A stretch of DNA of 9,897 bases from Chloroflexota bacterium (GCA_005889445.1 VBGS01000108.1:4713-14609), one strand, 5' to 3'; positions 1 to 6,504 are shown, numbered from the stretch's first letter. Program-made: numbers and translations. Notes: generated by a model not told the origin, from the sequence alone.

Positions 1-167
1 GGTCGCTTGACCCGCCGCAGATCCTCTACACCGCGCTGAACGCGGGCGCTCGGGTGGACGCGGCAACCGGTGTTTCTCTCGCGTTCGCGGGCGTCGCCGT
101 GCTGTTCTTCGCTCGCTTGTGGCTCGTGAGCGGCGAGCGCACCCGGTCACGCCGCCCCCTGCGCTAA
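1..167 (+). CDS. C-terminal end of a membrane protein (5' end outside window)
   Basis: An open frame runs from base 3 to a TAA at 165-167 and encodes about 54 residues. It contains a hydrophobic stretch (roughly residues 22-43 of the visible part, starting near ATGVSLAFAGVAVLFF) that looks like a final transmembrane helix. A short Arg-rich cytoplasmic-type tail, ending in RSRRPLR, follows it. Its stop overlaps the stop of the minus-strand glycosyltransferase by two bases, so the two genes converge with no spacer. In this context it could be a polytopic sugar transferase or transporter, but no family motif is visible and the function cannot be assigned. Confidence 0.6.
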   Translation, partial: SLDPPQILYTALNAGARVDAATGVSLAFAGVAVLFFARLWLVSGERTRSRRPLR

Positions 168-1306
168 GCCGGTTCGCGGACCTGTAGCTCGATGGCGAAC
201 AAGAAGAGCGACGAGAAGACGACCTGGAGACCGAGGAGCATTGCGACAAGCGCGAAGAGCGCGGGCCGAACAGCATTCAGTGGCCCGAAACCCGATGACG
301 CCCATTCGGTCGCGATCCAAAAGTCGACGACGAAACCGATCACGAAGAGAAGTGTCCCCGCCACCAGACCTCGCTCCAGGCTGAAGACCCTGCGCAGGGC
401 TCGAAGTGTCCGATCCATCGGCTGCAGGCGGAGCGTCACCGCGAGCGTCTTGGCGTAGAGCCCGATCGCGAGGATCTGGAACCCGATCAGCGTCAGCAGC
501 GCGCCGAGGACCATGACGTGAATGTCGAAGAGACGCCCGAGAACGATCACCGGTCCAGGCAGCAGCGCCACGAGCATGAGCAGGCCGATCAGGAGAAGCG
601 CGAGACCTGGTACGAGAAAGAGGTGCGTCGGGCTGTAGAGCATCAGGAAGCGCAGGTGGCGCCAGCCGTCGGGGACGGTCCGAAGCTTGGACCGCCCGCC
701 ACGGACGCGGTAGTTGACCGGGACTTCGCCGATCCGCAGGCCGGCGCGCGCGGCATTGACGACCATCTCACTGGCGAACTCCATACCCGGCATGCGTAGG
801 CGCATCTCGGACAGAGCAGAGCGCCGGAAGGCGCGCATCCCGCAGTGCGCATCCTCGATCCCGGTCCGGTAGAGCATGTTCAACAGGCCGGAGAGGATCG
901 GGCTCCCGATGTGCTGGTGCGTCCACGGCATTGCGCCGGCTTCGATCTGGCCCTTGAAGCGCGATCCCATCACCAGATCGTCGCCATCGCGGATGCGATC
1001 GAGGAACGCCGGCAGCGCCGCGAAGTCGTAGGAGCCATCGGCGTCGGCCATCACGATGACGTCGCATTCCGCGGCCGCGAATCCGGCCATGTAGGCCGCG
1101 CCGTAGCCGCGCCGACGTTCGTGAACGACTCGCGCGCCGGCATGCGCGGCCGCATCCGCCGACCCGTCGGTCGACCCGTTATCGACCACGACGACCTCGC
1201 CGGCCACCCCCGCTTCGTCCATTGCGGCCTTCGCTTCGCGAACGACCGCGGCGACGCTGTCGATCTCGTTCAGGCAGGGAAGCACGACAGAGACGCCTTC
1301 GCTCAC
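164..1306 (-). CDS. GT2 family glycosyltransferase with C-terminal membrane domain (polyprenyl-phosphate sugar synthase-like)
   Basis: This 380-residue protein has a GT-A fold glycosyltransferase family 2 domain at about residues 4-215. It shows the N-terminal nucleotide-binding strand VSVVLPCLNE, the VVDNGSTDGS segment (40-49) and the metal-binding DADGSYD motif (88-94). Four hydrophobic segments follow (about 228-252, 258-285, 314-336 and 346-372). The layout matches dolichyl- or undecaprenyl-phosphate hexose synthases, which move a sugar from a nucleotide donor to a membrane lipid carrier on the cytoplasmic face. Donor and acceptor cannot be read from sequence. The start is GTG at 1306; no Shine-Dalgarno is obvious, but TAGCCT lies 7 nt upstream. 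The gene diverges from the small methyltransferase at 1348 with a 41-nt gap, and converges on the partial membrane gene at 1-167. Family call is secure; exact reaction is inferred. Confidence 0.9.
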   Translation of the reverse strand: MSEGVSVVLPCLNEIDSVAAVVREAKAAMDEAGVAGEVVVVDNGSTDGSADAAAHAGARVVHERRRGYGAAYMAGFAAAECDVIVMADADGSYDFAALPAFLDRIRDGDDLVMGSRFKGQIEAGAMPWTHQHIGSPILSGLLNMLYRTGIEDAHCGMRAFRRSALSEMRLRMPGMEFASEMVVNAARAGLRIGEVPVNYRVRGGRSKLRTVPDGWRHLRFLMLYSPTHLFLVPGLALLLIGLLMLVALLPGPVIVLGRLFDIHVMVLGALLTLIGFQILAIGLYAKTLAVTLRLQPMDRTLRALRRVFSLERGLVAGTLLFVIGFVVDFWIATEWASSGFGPLNAVRPALFALVAMLLGLQVVFSSLFLFAIELQVREPA

Positions 1307-1313
1307 CGCGGCG

Positions 1314-1319
1314 AGGCTA
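1314..1319 (-). promoter_or_regulatory. Possible -10 element (TAGCCT) for a leaderless GT2 transcript
   Basis: On the minus strand TAGCCT fits the TANNNT form of a -10 box and ends 7 nt before the GTG start at 1306. No Shine-Dalgarno sequence is seen in between. That spacing would place the transcription start at or next to the start codon. No clear -35 box was found. A six-base match with three fixed positions is common by chance, so this is only a candidate. Confidence 0.2.
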
Positions 1320-1347
1320 GCACCCGCTACGCTCCGGAAACCCTCTC

Positions 1348-1896
1348 ATGAAGGCACTCGATCGCATCTTGCAGCGCTGGCGCATCGCGAAGGCCGCACC
1401 ACATATCGCGCGCGGCGCGCGCGTGCTCGATGTGGGCTGCGCGGACGGCGCGCTCTTCGCTCAGCTCGGAAAGCGCATCGCGGGCGGGATCGGCATCGAC
1501 CCCGCGCTCGGCGCCGTCCCCGCTCGTGATGGTGTGCGCTACATCCGCGGGAGGTTTCCCGCCGATATCGGCGCAGACGAGCGCTTTGATGTGGTCACCA
1601 TGCTCGCGCTCTTCGAGCACCTCGAAGATGACGCGCAGGTCGCCGCGGTGTCGGCATGTGGACGAGTCCTTCGGTCAGGCGGCGTGCTCGTGATGGCCGT
1701 TCCCGAGCCTCGCGTGGACGATCTTCTTCACCTGCTCGCCCGTGTCGGACTCGTGGCTGGAATGGCTTTGCACGAACACCATGGCTTCGAGACGAAGCGC
1801 ACCGGGGCCATCGTGGGATCGGGCCCGTTCGACCTCGTCCGTCACGAGCGCTTCCAGCTCGGGCTCAACAACCTCTATGTGTTCCGACGCCGATAA
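1348..1896 (+). CDS. Class I SAM-dependent methyltransferase, small
   Basis: A 182-residue protein with a Rossmann-type methyltransferase core. Motif I is VLDVGCADG (26-34). An acidic residue, D51, sits at the end of strand 2 (GGIGID), where it would bind the ribose of SAM. Strand 4 carries FDVVTMLALFEHLED (80-94), and motif post-III is LRSGGVLVMAVPEP (108-121). The protein ends in GLNNLYVFRR. This organisation resembles Methyltransf_11/23 proteins found among glycosyltransferases in polysaccharide clusters. The substrate is unknown; a sugar or lipid-linked glycan is the contextual guess. It is the only plus-strand gene between two minus-strand GT2 genes, 41 nt from one and 21 nt from the other. 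The ATG at 1348 sits just before the conserved core, but no strong ribosome binding site precedes it. Confidence 0.85.
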   Translation: MKALDRILQRWRIAKAAPHIARGARVLDVGCADGALFAQLGKRIAGGIGIDPALGAVPARDGVRYIRGRFPADIGADERFDVVTMLALFEHLEDDAQVAAVSACGRVLRSGGVLVMAVPEPRVDDLLHLLARVGLVAGMALHEHHGFETKRTGAIVGSGPFDLVRHERFQLGLNNLYVFRRR

Positions 1897-1917
1897 GCCC
1901 TGCGCTGGAGCGTGATC

Positions 1918-2811
1918 TCAGAGGTCGGTCTTGTTCTTGTCGACGATGAAGACCGGTCGCGCCACCCCGTTCTTATAGGTCCGCGCCAGGTAGAGAGCGA
2001 TCGTCGAGAGCGCAAACAGCGCGAAGTACAGCGTGCCGACCGATGCGGTGGACGCTGGCTCCAGATGGCCGAGCCACACGACGACCGGGAAGATCACCGC
2101 GGCGACGGCCGCGACGTAGAGGATGAGCCGCAGCGGAAACGTCGACCCCGCGAGAAAACCTGAAACCGCGAACCGAGTCATGTTCCAGACGTTGTAATGC
2201 GTCTTCCCAGACGTCCGGCTCTGCCGGACATACGGAACCCCGACCCTCGTGAAGCCGACGTAGCCGATCTCGGCTCGGAGGAATACGTACGTCGTCCGTG
2301 GCGCGACGATCGCGTCGCGCACCTGACGCGTGATCATCGCGAACTCCGCCATCCACAGCACGATGTCGCTGTCGGCGATCCCGCGGTTCAGGTAGTAGAA
2401 GACGCGGCGGAACAATGTGACGACCGTAGGCTCGATGCGGTTCGAGCGGATCCCGTACGCGACGTCCGCGCCTCCGTCGACCGCCTTGTGGAATTCGCCA
2501 AGGAGCTCAGGTGGATCTTCGCAGTCCACGTCGATCATCGCGTAGCGGTCCGCATCGACGAGGGACAGTCCCGCAAGAAGAACGGCGTGGTACCCGAAGT
2601 TGCGAGAGAGCGAAATGACCTTGACGCGGTCATCCCGCGTGCGGAGCGCGCGGATCGCTTCGAGGCTCCCATCCTTGCTCCCGTCGTTGACGAAGACGAT
2701 CCGCCAATCCGACGTGAGCGAGCCGAGGACCCCCTTGGTCCGCTCGTAGAACGGCTGGATGTTCCCGATCTCGTTGTAGACCGGAACGATGACCGCGAGC
2801 GTCGCGGTCAC
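1918..2811 (-). CDS. GT2 glycosyltransferase, ArnC/GtrB/DPM1-like, two C-terminal TM helices
   Basis: From the chosen start this is 297 residues. The GT2 core has VIVPVYNE (7-14), IVFVNDGSKDGS (38-49), SRNFGYHAVLLAG (69-81) and the metal-binding IDVDCEDPPE (93-102), the local form of the classic DxDLQDPPE motif. The segment SRTSGKTHYN (198-207) matches the R..GxSKY region of the family. Two membrane helices follow at about 222-248 and 258-276. Such enzymes make undecaprenyl- or dolichyl-phosphate-linked sugars at the cytoplasmic membrane. The frame stays open to 2907, but the extra 32 residues are non-conserved and lie inside the upstream gene. GTG at 2811 overlaps the upstream stop in a GTGA arrangement and starts right at the first strand. 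It is the last gene of the four-gene minus-strand operon, so it may transfer the sugar made by its neighbours. Confidence 0.92.
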   Translation of the reverse strand: MTATLAVIVPVYNEIGNIQPFYERTKGVLGSLTSDWRIVFVNDGSKDGSLEAIRALRTRDDRVKVISLSRNFGYHAVLLAGLSLVDADRYAMIDVDCEDPPELLGEFHKAVDGGADVAYGIRSNRIEPTVVTLFRRVFYYLNRGIADSDIVLWMAEFAMITRQVRDAIVAPRTTYVFLRAEIGYVGFTRVGVPYVRQSRTSGKTHYNVWNMTRFAVSGFLAGSTFPLRLILYVAAVAAVIFPVVVWLGHLEPASTASVGTLYFALFALSTIALYLARTYKNGVARPVFIVDKNKTDL

Positions 2812-3665
2812 TTGGCGGCGGTCGCCTGCGTGAGCGCCCGGCGAGTGCGGTACTGAACGATCCGGTGGTAACGACGGGATGTCACGTCGCTCGCCGTGAG
2901 CTTGCACTGCCGGTAGTGGAGCATCAGGTCGCGCGAGCTCGTGATCCGTGCGACGAGGGCCGCAGCCTCCCCGACCGACAGGTTGGTCGCGGCCGAGTTG
3001 TAAAGCCCGGTGACGCCTCGCTCGAGAAGCCCGACGGTGAGAGCGGCAAGATCACGCACGTCCACGATCGGCCGCATCGTCTCGGGCGTCGTCGTGAGAA
3101 CGATCTCGCCGGTCGTCATCGCCGCCGCGACCATCGCATTAAGAAGGAGGTCGCCGCGCAGGACAGGCGCCGGGCCGTGCACCGTGCCGTTCCGAAGGAC
3201 CAGCGCGTTCGGACGCCTGAGGGCGACGCGCTCCGCCGCCACTTTGAGCTGCGAGTAGAGGGTCAGCGGATTCACCAGGGCAGTCTCGTCGCAGATCGTG
3301 GCGCTCTGTCCGTAGACGGACGCCGATGAATACAAGACGAGCGGCCGATCGCCGGCCATCTCGAGTGCGGCGACCGTGGCGTCCAGGTTGACCTGTCGGG
3401 TGAGGTCGCCATCAAACTCGCCGAGAGGATCGTTCGACATCGCCGCGAGGTGGATCACGGCGTCGCAGCGCTGCATCGCGTAGCGCAGCGACCGCGTGTC
3501 ACGAAGATCGGCGATCGTCTGCCCGGCGATCGCCGGCAGCGAGTGCGTCGCGAAGCTCGAGAAGAGCGCGCTGTCATACCCGTGCACCTCGTGACCGGCG
3601 CGCGTGAGCGCGCTCGCCAGCACCGGGCCGATGTACCCCAGGTTGCCAGTGACGAGAACCTTCAC
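2808..3665 (-). CDS. NAD(P)-dependent sugar epimerase/dehydratase (extended SDR)
   Basis: A 285-residue extended short-chain dehydrogenase/reductase. The N-terminal nucleotide-binding motif is GNLGYIG (7-13). D54 in ADLRD, the HLAAMS segment (72-77), active-site serines in YSSASVYG (112-119) and the catalytic pair Y137/K141 in YSQLK all follow in the expected order. The RNGTVHGP (158-165) and RPIVDVRDLA (198-207) regions are typical of nucleotide-sugar epimerases and 4-ketoreductases. Beside an RmlC-like epimerase and a sugar C-methyltransferase, a role as 4-ketoreductase or epimerase on an NDP-deoxysugar is likely; the exact substrate is inferred only. The start is GTG at 3665, overlapping the upstream TGA by four bases (GTGA), and its own stop overlaps the GT2 start in the same way. 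The C-terminal part (about 235-285) is less conserved and probably forms the substrate-binding lid. Confidence 0.9.
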   Translation of the reverse strand: MKVLVTGNLGYIGPVLASALTRAGHEVHGYDSALFSSFATHSLPAIAGQTIADLRDTRSLRYAMQRCDAVIHLAAMSNDPLGEFDGDLTRQVNLDATVAALEMAGDRPLVLYSSASVYGQSATICDETALVNPLTLYSQLKVAAERVALRRPNALVLRNGTVHGPAPVLRGDLLLNAMVAAAMTTGEIVLTTTPETMRPIVDVRDLAALTVGLLERGVTGLYNSAATNLSVGEAAALVARITSSRDLMLHYRQCKLTASDVTSRRYHRIVQYRTRRALTQATAAK

Positions 3666-4186
3666 GCCCCGGTCCTCAGTCGGTCCCGGGTCCCGGCGCG
3701 GACCGCGTTCGCGGCGTCAGCCAGCGATCCGGCGTCGCGGTCGCGCGGCGAGATCGTCGGCGTGGCGAGGGGCCACCGGATGTTGGCGCGGGGATCGTCG
3801 AACCGAAAGCCGAATTCGTCCGCGCCATCGACCTCCTGGGTGAGGAGATAGACGACCGTCGCCCCTTCGGTGGTGGCGTAGCCGTGCGCCACACCTGGCG
3901 GGATCAGGATGCTCGCCGACCCGTCCAGCCAGAGCTCGTCCTTGATGAGCTCGTCCGAACGCAGATCGACCAGCGCGAGAAAGATCTTGCCGCGGGCGAC
4001 GTAGCAAAGGTCAGCCTGCTGGAGGTGGTAATGCATCCCGCGGAGCGCGCCCGCCTCGGAGCTCGTCACAAGGGCTTGGCTGAAGTGGAGAGGCTGCTCG
4101 GACGCGCGCCACAGCTCGCGGAGCGTGCCGCGTGAATCGGTGTGGGGCACGAGGGTGCGACGCTCGACACCGGAGATCGCGGCCAT
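3662..4186 (-). CDS. dTDP-4-dehydrorhamnose 3,5-epimerase-like cupin (RmlC family)
   Basis: The 174-residue length fits the RmlC family (about 170-200). Visible family features are FSQALV (35-40), LRGMHYH (48-54, with the catalytic-type histidine H52), DLCYVARGKIFLALVDLR (59-76), IPPGVAHGY (95-103, with H101), and FRFDDPRANIRWP (127-139), followed by TISPRDRD. RmlC enzymes epimerise C3 and/or C5 of NDP-4-keto-6-deoxyglucose in deoxysugar synthesis. The HLQQADLC stretch differs from the usual HxQ...QxKL, so specificity could be altered (for example C3-only). The ATG at 4186 overlaps the upstream stop by one base (TGATG). An open extension to 4372 is a shadow of the upstream gene and was rejected. 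Its stop overlaps the next GTG by 4 nt. A free-standing sugar 3,4-ketoisomerase-type cupin is a less likely alternative. Confidence 0.88.
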   Translation of the reverse strand: MAAISGVERRTLVPHTDSRGTLRELWRASEQPLHFSQALVTSSEAGALRGMHYHLQQADLCYVARGKIFLALVDLRSDELIKDELWLDGSASILIPPGVAHGYATTEGATVVYLLTQEVDGADEFGFRFDDPRANIRWPLATPTISPRDRDAGSLADAANAVRAGTRDRLRTGA

Positions 4187-5357
4187 CACTCGAACACCGA
4201 GACGCTGGGAACCGGCCGGATGTAGCTCCCGCGATAACCGACGGCGCGGCTCCGCTGAACGATCTCGCGCTCGAAGTTCCAGGCGAGCAGCAGCAAATGG
4301 TCGACCTGGCCCGCGGCGAGCTCGTTCGGTCCGGCGATCCGCATGTGCGCGCCCGGGGTGAAGAGGCCCCACTTCTTGGGGTTGTCGTCGATCACCACCG
4401 GGATCGCGTCCGCGGTCGTCCGCGAGAAGTTCATCAGCGTGTTGCCCTTGGCGCTCGCCCCGTAGGCCCAGATGCGGCGGTCTTTCGATCGCAACCGTGA
4501 GATGAGATCGGTGAGATGCCGCATGTTCGCGCGGGCGCGCTCTCCGAACGCGAGACGAATACCCGGATCGTGCCCCCGTGGATCTCTGGGAAACGCTCCA
4601 CGTCGAACAGGGCCAGGCCGTGTCGTCGCATCAGCTCGCTCAGCGGCTGGACACCGAAGTACGAGAGGTGCTCGTGGTACACGGTGTCGAACTCGTTCTG
4701 TTTGATGAAGTCGAGAAGATAGGGGACTTCGACGACGAGGACTCCGCGCGGGGCTAGGGCGATCTTCACGGCGTCGGTGAATTCGTGGAGATCATCGACG
4801 TGCGCAAGCACGTTCGTCGCCGTCACGACCCGCGGACGTCCATGCGCATCGGTCGCGGCTTGGGCGACGGTCCGGCTCCAGTACTCGGGGACCGTCGGTA
4901 TGCCGCGGACAGTGGCTTCAGCGGCGAGATTGCGCGCCGGATCCACGCCGAACACGCGCATACCGAGATCTCTGAAGCAGCTGAGCAGGAGACCGTCATT
5001 GCTCGCGATGTCGAGAGCCCAATCGCCAGCCGCGGCGCCGGCGACGCTCATCGCTGTCGCCGCGAGCTCCGCGCAGTGATCGCGGAAGGTCCGTGTGGTT
5101 GAGCTCACGTAGAGGTAATTGCGGAACATCAGGTCGCGATCGACGACCCGGGTGAGCTGCGACAGTCCGCAGGCGGCGCAGATCTGCAGCGCGAGCTCGG
5201 CAGCGGGCTCTGTCTCGGGGAGCTGCTGTCTGGTGAGGTAGGAATTCGCGAGCGGCGTGACCCCGAGGTCGAGGTATGGGACCAGGTTCGCCGCGCCGCA
5301 AACGCGGCACCGTTCGTGGAGCCGAGCGAGCCCTGCCTCCGCCGGCGCTGTTTTCAT
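4186..5357 (-). pseudogene. Sugar C-methyltransferase (TylCIII/NovU-type), split by deletion and frameshift
   Basis: Two adjacent minus-strand frames together make one family member. The first (from ATG 5357, in frame to a stop at 4434) has a zinc-binding N-terminus (C17, C20, C60, C63), the SAM motif LDIASNDG (115-122), TNVLAHV (181-187), the catalytic-type YHEHLSYF (227-234) and HGGTIRVFVSR (260-270). After residue 271 it turns into nonsense. The second frame carries the C-methyltransferase C-terminal domain: FGERARANMRHLTDLI from about 4548, then YGASAKGNTLMN, DDNPKKWGLFTPG and LLLAWNFEREI, with its stop at 4186. From memory of the family, about 60 residues usually separate the GGS/TxRVxV and YGA motifs; here about 30 remain. 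Intact relatives transfer a methyl to carbon of an NDP-4-keto-deoxysugar. It is first in the operon. It could be a true mutation, an assembly error, or a functional two-piece protein (least likely). Confidence 0.8.
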
Positions 5358-5365
5358 GCCGCCGA

Positions 5366-5371
5366 ACACTA
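5366..5371 (-). promoter_or_regulatory. Possible -10 element (TAGTGT) before the C-methyltransferase operon
   Basis: On the minus strand TAGTGT (TANNNT type) ends 8 nt before the ATG at 5357. No Shine-Dalgarno is present there; the bases CACCTCCT just upstream are in fact the complement of one. A leaderless start would explain this, but no -35 box is clear. An alternative in-frame ATG at 5411 also lacks a ribosome binding site. Weak candidate. Confidence 0.2.
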
Positions 5372-5435
5372 GGAGGTGCACATCGCGGCAGCCGTTGCGG
5401 GCGGGAATCATCGCCCACTTCGGGGCGCGATGCTC

Positions 5436-5441
5436 TAAAAT
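5436..5441 (+). promoter_or_regulatory. Candidate -10 box (TAAAAT) of the tRNA-Tyr promoter
   Basis: TAAAAT matches five of six bases of TATAAT and lies 13 nt before the mature 5' end of the tRNA, so transcription would start about at 5448. The surrounding sequence is otherwise GC-rich, which makes this AT block stand out. No good -35 hexamer is visible at 16-18 nt. A small hairpin (CGCCC, loop, GGGCG at 5412-5427) lies between the expected -35 and -10 positions. Confidence 0.4.
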
Positions 5442-5454
5442 TGATCGTCTACAC

Positions 5455-5537
5455 GGGCAGATTGAGCAGTGTGGTGTGCTCCGCTGACTGTAGATCAGCC
5501 GCCTTTGGCTGTGGGGGTTCGATTCCCTCTCTGCCCA
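5455..5537 (+). tRNA. tRNA-Tyr (anticodon GUA)
   Basis: The cloverleaf can be folded by hand. The acceptor stem GGGCAGA (5455-5461) pairs perfectly with TCTGCCC (5530-5536). The D arm is GAGC (5464-5467) with GCTC (5478-5481). The anticodon stem is GCTGA (5483-5487) with TCAGC (5495-5499), around the loop CTGTAGA; the anticodon GTA at 5490-5492 reads UAU/UAC. The 13-nt variable region (5500-5512) has a GCC/GGC stem with a TTT loop, as expected for the class II tyrosine tRNA of bacteria. The T arm is GGGGG/CCCTC around TTCGATT (5513-5529). The discriminator base is A5537, followed by CCG, so the CCA end is not fully encoded and must be added by the CCA-adding enzyme. No copy of the tRNA 3' end was seen elsewhere in the window, so there is no sign of an integrated element. 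Confidence 0.96.
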
Positions 5538-5844
5538 CCGATGTGATGTCTCAGGACATCGAGGACACCTGTCTGCTCCCGACTAGCCATGCCTCAGCGG
5601 TGCGGTCGACGGTGCGGCCGAGTGGAAGCTCACCTTCCTACGGAAGCTGCGAGTTGGAGCGTGTCCGCCCTCGCGGGCGCGTTTCTTGCGGACCGAACGA
5701 CATCGCATTCAATCCGCCGAGGCCCAGCCTTCCTTCAGGCCGCGCTCCGCCCGCGGAGGAGTGGCATCTGGATCGCTCTCCGTCCCGCGCGTCGCTGTGC
5801 CAGCAGGAGCAGTTGACGGCGGCCAAGCGAGCAGGAGGGAACCA
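5538..5844. other. Intergenic region after tRNA-Tyr, no convincing gene
   Basis: No open frame here shows protein-like composition or conserved motifs. Two small structures are visible. The first is a perfect 6-bp hairpin GATGTC-TCAG-GACATC at 5545-5560, just after the tRNA; it has no following T-run, so it is at best a weak terminator or processing stem. The second is a short tandem repeat at 5598-5621. The right end carries a clear Shine-Dalgarno (AGGAGG, 5833-5838) for the secreted-protein gene at 5845. A promoter for that gene must lie here, but no box stands out. Confidence 0.6.
5598..5621 (+). repeat. Short tandem repeat, 2 x 12 bp
   Basis: CGGTGCGGTCGA is followed directly by CGGTGCGGCCGA, identical at 11 of 12 positions. 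In DNA this GC-rich such a short duplication can arise by chance or slippage. No function is evident. Confidence 0.5.
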
Positions 5845-6417
5845 ATGACGGCCCGACGACTTGTCCCCGCAGTGCTGGCCGCATTCCTGACCACATTGAT
5901 CTTCGGTGCTACCGCCGCGGCCGAAAGCCGGGGCGACGCCGGCGCGGTGGCGGCAATTCCGGTGAGCGGCACCTTCATCGACTCGGACGGCGCCGGCACG
6001 TTCGCCGGGACGCTGGATATCCAGCGCTTCGTCGCGCGCGATCGGGCGCTCTTCGCGGTCGGCACAATCAACGGAACACTTACCAGTGCGCTCGGCGTGA
6101 CGCAGTCGGTCACGGATCAGCCGGTGAGCCTTCCGGTCACCGCGGTGAGCGTTGGCAGCGCGCCTCGCCGATCGGCCGCCGGCTCTGTGAGCACCCAGCA
6201 GGCAGCGCAGAACTGCCAGATCCTTCATCTCGACTTTGGCGGGATCACTCTGGACGTCTTGGGAGTCACGGTGCAGCTCAGCCCGATCTCCCTCGACCTC
6301 AATCTGGGTGGGCTGCTCGGCTCGATCTTGTGCGGACTTCTCGGCGCGCTGGGTGGCGGTGTTGCGGCTCCGGCGCAGGCCAACATGCTGAACCGGGCTC
6401 TCGGGTTGGTCCCATAG
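5845..6417 (+). CDS. Exported hypothetical protein with Sec-type signal peptide
   Basis: A 190-residue protein. The N-terminus MTARRLVPAVLAAFLTTLIF followed by GATAAA is a Sec signal peptide with a likely cleavage site near residue 26. The mature part has an early beta-rich segment (VSGTFIDSDGAGTFAGTLDI, and on through FAVGTINGTLTSALG). A Ser/Ala linker follows, then a C-terminal part with alternating hydrophobic residues: CQILHLDFGGITLDVLG (124-140), VQLSPISLDLNLGG and LLGSILCGLLGALGG (157-171). C124 and C163 are the only cysteines and could form a disulfide. The pattern resembles a family of small secreted proteins of unknown function common in Actinobacteria and allied soil bacteria (from memory, ILxLxLGPLxLxLLG...LLCxxxxLL). 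The start is fixed by AGGAGG 6 nt upstream. It converges on the oxidoreductase at 6589. No function can be given. Confidence 0.85.
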   Translation: MTARRLVPAVLAAFLTTLIFGATAAAESRGDAGAVAAIPVSGTFIDSDGAGTFAGTLDIQRFVARDRALFAVGTINGTLTSALGVTQSVTDQPVSLPVTAVSVGSAPRRSAAGSVSTQQAAQNCQILHLDFGGITLDVLGVTVQLSPISLDLNLGGLLGSILCGLLGALGGGVAAPAQANMLNRALGLVP

Positions 6418-6432
6418 GGCGAGTCTTCTGGG

Positions 6433-6474
6433 GGTGACGGCGTAACTTCTCGCACTCGGGACTACGCCGTCGCT
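6433..6474. terminator. Hairpin between convergent genes, possible bidirectional terminator
   Basis: GACGGCGTA (6436-6444) and TACGCCGTC (6463-6471) form a perfect 9-bp inverted repeat with an 18-nt loop. It is extendable outward by T-G, G-C and G-T pairs. It begins 16 nt after the stop of the secreted-protein gene. There is no T-run on either side, so a standard Rho-independent terminator is not shown, but the convergent position suits a stop or mRNA 3'-end stem. Confidence 0.4.
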
Positions 6475-6504
6475 CTCGCGACCTGCCCTCGTTCTTCTGC
6501 CTCA

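Noticed and set aside
845..1351. Plus-strand open frame (168 codons) opposite the first GT2 gene
   Set aside because: Antisense shadow of the nucleotide-binding half of the glycosyltransferase; no motif and a His/Arg-rich translation.
2197..2856. Plus-strand open frame (219 codons) opposite the ArnC-like GT2 gene
   Set aside because: It is Arg/Asp/Val-rich without motifs and antisense to a gene with all GT2 motifs in order.
4187..4372. N-terminal extension of the RmlC-like gene
   Set aside because: The extra 62 residues are Arg-rich and overlap the conserved C-terminal domain of the methyltransferase. The family starts at about the ATG at 4186.
5455..5560. tRNA-Tyr as an integration site of a mobile element
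   Set aside because: No integrase gene and no second copy of the tRNA 3' end were seen in the window.
5638..6228. Minus-strand open frame (196 codons) across the post-tRNA gap and the secreted-protein gene
   Set aside because: No domain, shadow-type composition, and it opposes a gene with a signal peptide and a strong Shine-Dalgarno.
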